In this document: in pieces, positions 61,084 through 64,000 of the stretch
Numbering within the stretch: position 1 is the first letter of the stretch
Layout of the letters: each line of letters opens with the position of its first letter
From: Microbaculum marinisediminis
GTDB lineage: Bacteria > Pseudomonadota > Alphaproteobacteria > Rhizobiales > Tepidamorphaceae
NCBI RefSeq assembly: GCF_025397915.1
Contig: NZ_JALIDZ010000004.1
Location: 494,868 to 558,867 of the forward strand
DNA length: 64,000 nucleotides
Reading direction: 5' to 3'
Program-made: the position numbers and the translations under genes
Notes under the pieces: generated by a model
Told to the model about the DNA's origin: nothing
Database searches by the model: none
Seen by the model: only the letters and a program-made list of their open reading frames with translations

Positions 61084-62298
61084 TCACCCGATTCGCAGTG
61101 GAACTATATTGGACGTCTCCGAACTTAAAAAAGCTTCCCAGGTCGCCATTAGCTCTCGCCGCTTTTCCAACAGGTCGCCGCGACGGTAGGCGGCTTCGGC
61201 CTTGTTTTTCACGGTATGCGCGAGCGCCATTTCGCAGACTTCACGCGGGAAGTTGGTTCGCTCCGCCGACCAATCACTGAATGCGGAGCGGAAGCCGTGC
61301 GCGGTAACCGGAAGGTTCATCCGCCTCAGCACCATTAGGAAGGCCATGTTGGAAAGCGGCTTGTCGGATGAACGGCCCGCGAAGACGAAGCGACTGTCGC
61401 CGGATAGTTCCTGCGCCCGCTTCAGGACCGTTACCGCCCGCGCTGACAGCGGTACGCGGTGCTCGCGCTTGGCCTTCATGCGAGCGGCTGGAACCGTCCA
61501 GAGCGCGCCTTCAATATCAAACTCTGTCCACTCGGCTTTTAGGACCTCACTGGTGCGCGCCGCCGTGAGAATGAGAAACTCGAAGGCGAGCCGATTGATT
61601 TCGGATGTCCCGCCCTCTCTCAACCTGCTGACGAATTCCGGCACGTCGGCATAGGGCATCGCCGCATGGTGAGACTTCCGGTCCGGTTGGCGCGGCAAGC
61701 CCTTGGAGACGCCTTCCACAGGGTTGCCCTCGGACCGGAAACCGGCCGCCTTCGCCCAATCCAGAACCGTCCCAATGCGCTGGCGCACACGTCGAGCTGT
61801 TTCAGGTTTCGTCAGCCATATCGGTGAAAGGACACGCAGTACTTCGGGCGTGTCGATGTGATCCACCCGACGGTCGCCGATATAGGGAAAGGCATAGTCG
61901 CGGAGCGTATTGATCCATTGATCGGCGTGCTTTGAATTCCTCCACGCGCTCTTGTGGTCCGCATGCACAATCACGGCGGCTTCGGCGAAGGTAGGCACGA
62001 CGGTCCGCACTTTGCGCTTCTCCGCGAGCGGGTCGCCGCCATCCCGTGCCAGCTTGCGGAGCTGCACCGCCTGTTCGCGGGCCTCAGAGAGGGACACAAG
62101 CTGTAGCCCGCCCAAACCGATATCCCGTCGCCTGCCATGCACGACTGTGCGGAGCACCCACCGCTTCGCGCCGGACGGGGCAACGACCAGATACAACCCG
62201 TTGCCGTCTGCATACCGGCCGGGCTGCGTTGTCGCTCTGATCCGGGCGGGATTGAGCGCCTTTTCGGGGTGGCGGCCTTTCGGCTTCATATTCGGCAT
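61084..62298 (-). CDS. int: Tyrosine integrase, DUF4102 (P4) type
   Basis: A 404-residue integrase. The N-terminal arm-binding DUF4102 domain reads GRYADGNGLYLVVAPSGAKR and DIGLGGLQLVSLSEAREQA. The catalytic domain holds Arg in TAARTSEVLKAEW, HGFRSAFSDW (His-x-x-Arg), LAHTVKNKAEAAYRRGD with His and the nucleophilic Tyr. It is encoded 138 bases inside the distal 14-bp repeat and is the enzyme expected to insert at tRNA genes. All catalytic residues are intact. Confidence 0.93.
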   Translation of the reverse strand: MPNMKPKGRHPEKALNPARIRATTQPGRYADGNGLYLVVAPSGAKRWVLRTVVHGRRRDIGLGGLQLVSLSEAREQAVQLRKLARDGGDPLAEKRKVRTVVPTFAEAAVIVHADHKSAWRNSKHADQWINTLRDYAFPYIGDRRVDHIDTPEVLRVLSPIWLTKPETARRVRQRIGTVLDWAKAAGFRSEGNPVEGVSKGLPRQPDRKSHHAAMPYADVPEFVSRLREGGTSEINRLAFEFLILTAARTSEVLKAEWTEFDIEGALWTVPAARMKAKREHRVPLSARAVTVLKRAQELSGDSRFVFAGRSSDKPLSNMAFLMVLRRMNLPVTAHGFRSAFSDWSAERTNFPREVCEMALAHTVKNKAEAAYRRGDLLEKRRELMATWEAFLSSETSNIVPLRIG

Positions 62299-62436
62299 CC
62301 CTCATTCAAGCCCACAATTTATGTGGGATGCCGCTGGATTTCAATGGACGGTACTGGATAGAGGGTTTGGAAAATTCTCTATATTTCCGCGTATTATAGA
62401 GCTTGATCAGCCGGTCCTGGATGCTAGATTGGCGGA

Positions 62437-62450
62437 CTCCCTCTCCGCCA
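62437..62450. repeat. Right attachment-site repeat (att)
   Basis: CTCCCTCTCCGCCA is an exact copy of the last 14 bases of the tRNA-Ser gene. It lies 139 bases upstream of the integrase start codon and marks the distal end of the element. Confidence 0.85.
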
Positions 62451-62850
62451 GTACCCCAGGTCCGAATATACTCTGTGCCGTCTAGGCGGAGGCAAATAAG
62501 CCGGGCGGGCCGTGTCTTTCGATGCGCATCTGTTGACCTTCGGCAGGCTTAAAACGCAGGCGGCTTTCTCCAATCGGCTTGTTTTCTCTAAACCTGATGA
62601 CTTCGCTTGAGAAGTACGCTTCTGGATGGCCCCTGAGTTTACAGCGCTTTTGCCGGCGCAGTGGATTCGCAAGTTCGAAACCCTGGCGCTTGTCAGTGGC
62701 TATCCACTTCAGCCTCTGCTTTTTGGTTGGAGTAGAGTTAGGCGTCCAAAGTGGGCGAGTAGCGGACATTCGCTGAAGCTCAAACGTTCGGGAGCTTCGC
62801 GCTTAATTTCGGACATTAGGCTGAAACCACTCCGCCGCAGCAGCTCCTCG
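62451..62850. other. 400-bp spacer between att repeat and helicase fragment
   Basis: No convincing gene. The longest frame is on the minus strand (62482-62769, 95 residues, basic, no recognised domain) and could be a small gene or gene remnant, but it lacks a good ribosome-binding site. The base composition is slightly lower in GC than the chromosome. Confidence 0.4.
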
Positions 62851-63936
62851 TCAGGACGCGAAAGTTGGACACATACTGCCTTGACTGAGGTCAGCTAGAT
62901 ATTCAGAGGCTGGAGCCGTCCCGGTGATCAGCAGGCGTTCGCGTGCACGCGTACAAGCGACGTAGAGCAGCCGTCGCTCCGTCTCGTAGATGTCGTCCAG
63001 CTCTGCTTCGTCTGCAGCGTCGGCAACACGGCTATCCCAGGGCAGCACGCCTTCGTCACAGGCCATCACGACGACAGCGCGGAACTCGAGCCCCTTGGCA
63101 AGATGCATATTGGCCACCGTTATCAGCGCGCCATCTGTCAGCGAGGCGATTGCCGCACTTGCACGAGGCACAAGTTCGGGCAGCCGGACGAAGATGCCGA
63201 TTTCGCTTGGTTTGATTCCATCTTCCAGCGCTTCTTTCACAAAGCCGCTCACGGCTTCCGTTTCGGCTTGCGTGTCAGGGAGAACCCTGACGATCGGCTG
63301 AGGCCCCTCGAAAACGGAAATCGTACCCGCCCGTTCGTCTTCGAGACCATCAACGTCCCGCAGGAGGACTGGCAAGAGGCTGTCGGCAGATCGCCGTATC
63401 TGCTGTGAGGTTCTGTAGCAGACCTTGAGCGTAAAGGATCGACCCCGAACGTCTACGCCCAACGATTTCCAACTATAGGGATGCTGGAAAATCCGCTGCC
63501 CTAGATCGCCGGCAAAGAAGAGCGCATTCTCTTCTGTGCTGCTTATGGCAGCGAAAAAGCGCAACTCTGCGGGGCCTAAATCCTGGGCCTCGTCGAGGAG
63601 GATGTGATCGAACGGTTTACTGTCCTTCTCCGTCAGGCGCGCAGCGAGCTGGGTGAACACGTCTGCCCATGTGAGGTAATGGGCGGCGGTGAGGTCTGTT
63701 CGAACCCGCTCAAAGAGCGGCCAAAGGCGTCCACGCTGCTTCGGTCCGAGTCTGCTCTTCCTGCCCATTCGAGCGATGGTGACGTATTCCTCGCAGGAGG
63801 CGATGCCCCACGCATCGATGACATTGGTCCATTCGGAGATCAGGAAACGCTCGGAAAAGCCTGTGACGCCGCACTCTTTGGCGGCGGCTGAGACATGCTC
63901 GCGGACTGGTCTGCTCCCCGGAAAGTGGCCATTGGT
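62851..63936 (-). pseudogene. UvrD-like helicase, 3' fragment truncated by an insertion sequence
   Basis: The minus-strand frame encodes the C-terminal two thirds of a superfamily I helicase: motif II DHILLDEAQDLGPAEL, motif III FFAGDLGQRIFQHPYSW, motif IV KVCYRTSQQIRRSA, motif V NMHLAKGLEFRAVVV, motif VI LLYVACTRARERL. Walker A and the upstream part are missing. Coding-like residues continue past the first ATG (63768) up to a TAG at 63939-63941, where the insertion-sequence end begins. It is probably non-functional. Related helicases occur in DNA repair and in phage-defence loci. Confidence 0.8.
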
Positions 63937-64000
63937 CTAAGTTAGAGTTCGGCTCCAAAACTGGAGCTGAGAATGCCGAGAAAGCGCTATTCCCCTGAAG
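63933..64000 (+). mobile_element. Left end of an IS3-family insertion sequence (partial)
   Basis: The helicase reading frame stops at TGGTCTAAGTTAGAGTTCGG (from 63933), which begins with TG as IS3-family termini do. Forty bases later an ATG opens a transposase-like frame. The rest lies outside the window, so the exact inverted repeat cannot be confirmed. Confidence 0.6.
63973..64000 (+). CDS. IS3-family transposase OrfA, N-terminal start (partial)
   Basis: The frame begins MPRKRYSPE and runs off the window. This opening matches the N-terminus of IS3-family OrfA helix-turn-helix proteins. GGAGCTGAGA precedes the ATG. Only nine residues are visible, so the subgroup is not determined. Confidence 0.65.

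Noticed and set aside
62482..62769. 95-codon minus-strand frame after the att repeat
   Set aside because: No domain, no convincing ribosome-binding site, overlapping frames of similar length on the other strand; mentioned only within the spacer entry.

Overview
The window is GC-rich, densely packed DNA from an alphaproteobacterium, most likely a member of the Hyphomicrobiales (Rhizobiales). The evidence is gene order: obgE-proB-proA-nadD-rsfS-rlmH-envC-ctpA-polysaccharide deacetylase-rppH, mdh-sucC-sucD-sucA-odhB-lpdA, mtgA-rpmF, and phaR divergent from phaA-phaB. No species call is possible from the sequence alone.

Layout. 1-6514: a polyamine ABC transporter (end of the ATPase gene, two permeases, binding protein) with a nitrilase-superfamily amidohydrolase and a histone-deacetylase-fold acetylpolyamine amidohydrolase, interrupted by a methyltransferase. 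6548-9217: ZIP transporter, CoA-transferase, macro-domain protein. 9298-11191: patatin-like phospholipase plus bdhA. 11356-18388: zur-like regulator, ispG, a guanidinium exporter behind a probable guanidine-II riboswitch, ispA, mtgA, rpmF and a gamma-glutamyltransferase-like enzyme. 18573-23254: GGDEF/EAL protein with a suspect 5' end, then phaR and phaAB. 23444-29753: membrane transporters, a Tat-exported carbonic anhydrase, gloB and a methyltransferase. 29787-39352: a TCA operon on the minus strand with a LysE-type exporter inside it. 39487-52858: a minus-strand housekeeping run (zapE, rppH, cell-wall genes, rlmH, rsfS, nadD, proA, proB, obgE, rpmA, rplU).

53425-62450 is the accessory part. 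A tRNA-Ser(CGA) gene carries an integrated element of about 8.9 kb bounded by a 14-bp direct repeat of the tRNA 3' end (53501-53514 and 62437-62450). All its genes read on the minus strand: a DUF4102-type integrase beside the distal repeat, an unknown coiled-coil protein, an AlpA-like regulator, a helix-turn-helix/zinc-ribbon protein, a second tyrosine recombinase, and a type III restriction-modification pair (mod, res). Beyond the element lies the 3' part of a UvrD-like helicase gene, cut at its 5' end by an IS3-family insertion sequence that runs off the window.

Themes. PHB metabolism is spread over two loci (bdhA/patatin and phaR/phaAB) that share a TGCN3GCAGCAA operator-like motif, suggesting joint control by PhaR. 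Polyamine uptake and deacetylation are grouped at the left end. The tRNA-Ser locus looks like an insertion hot spot carrying restriction genes.
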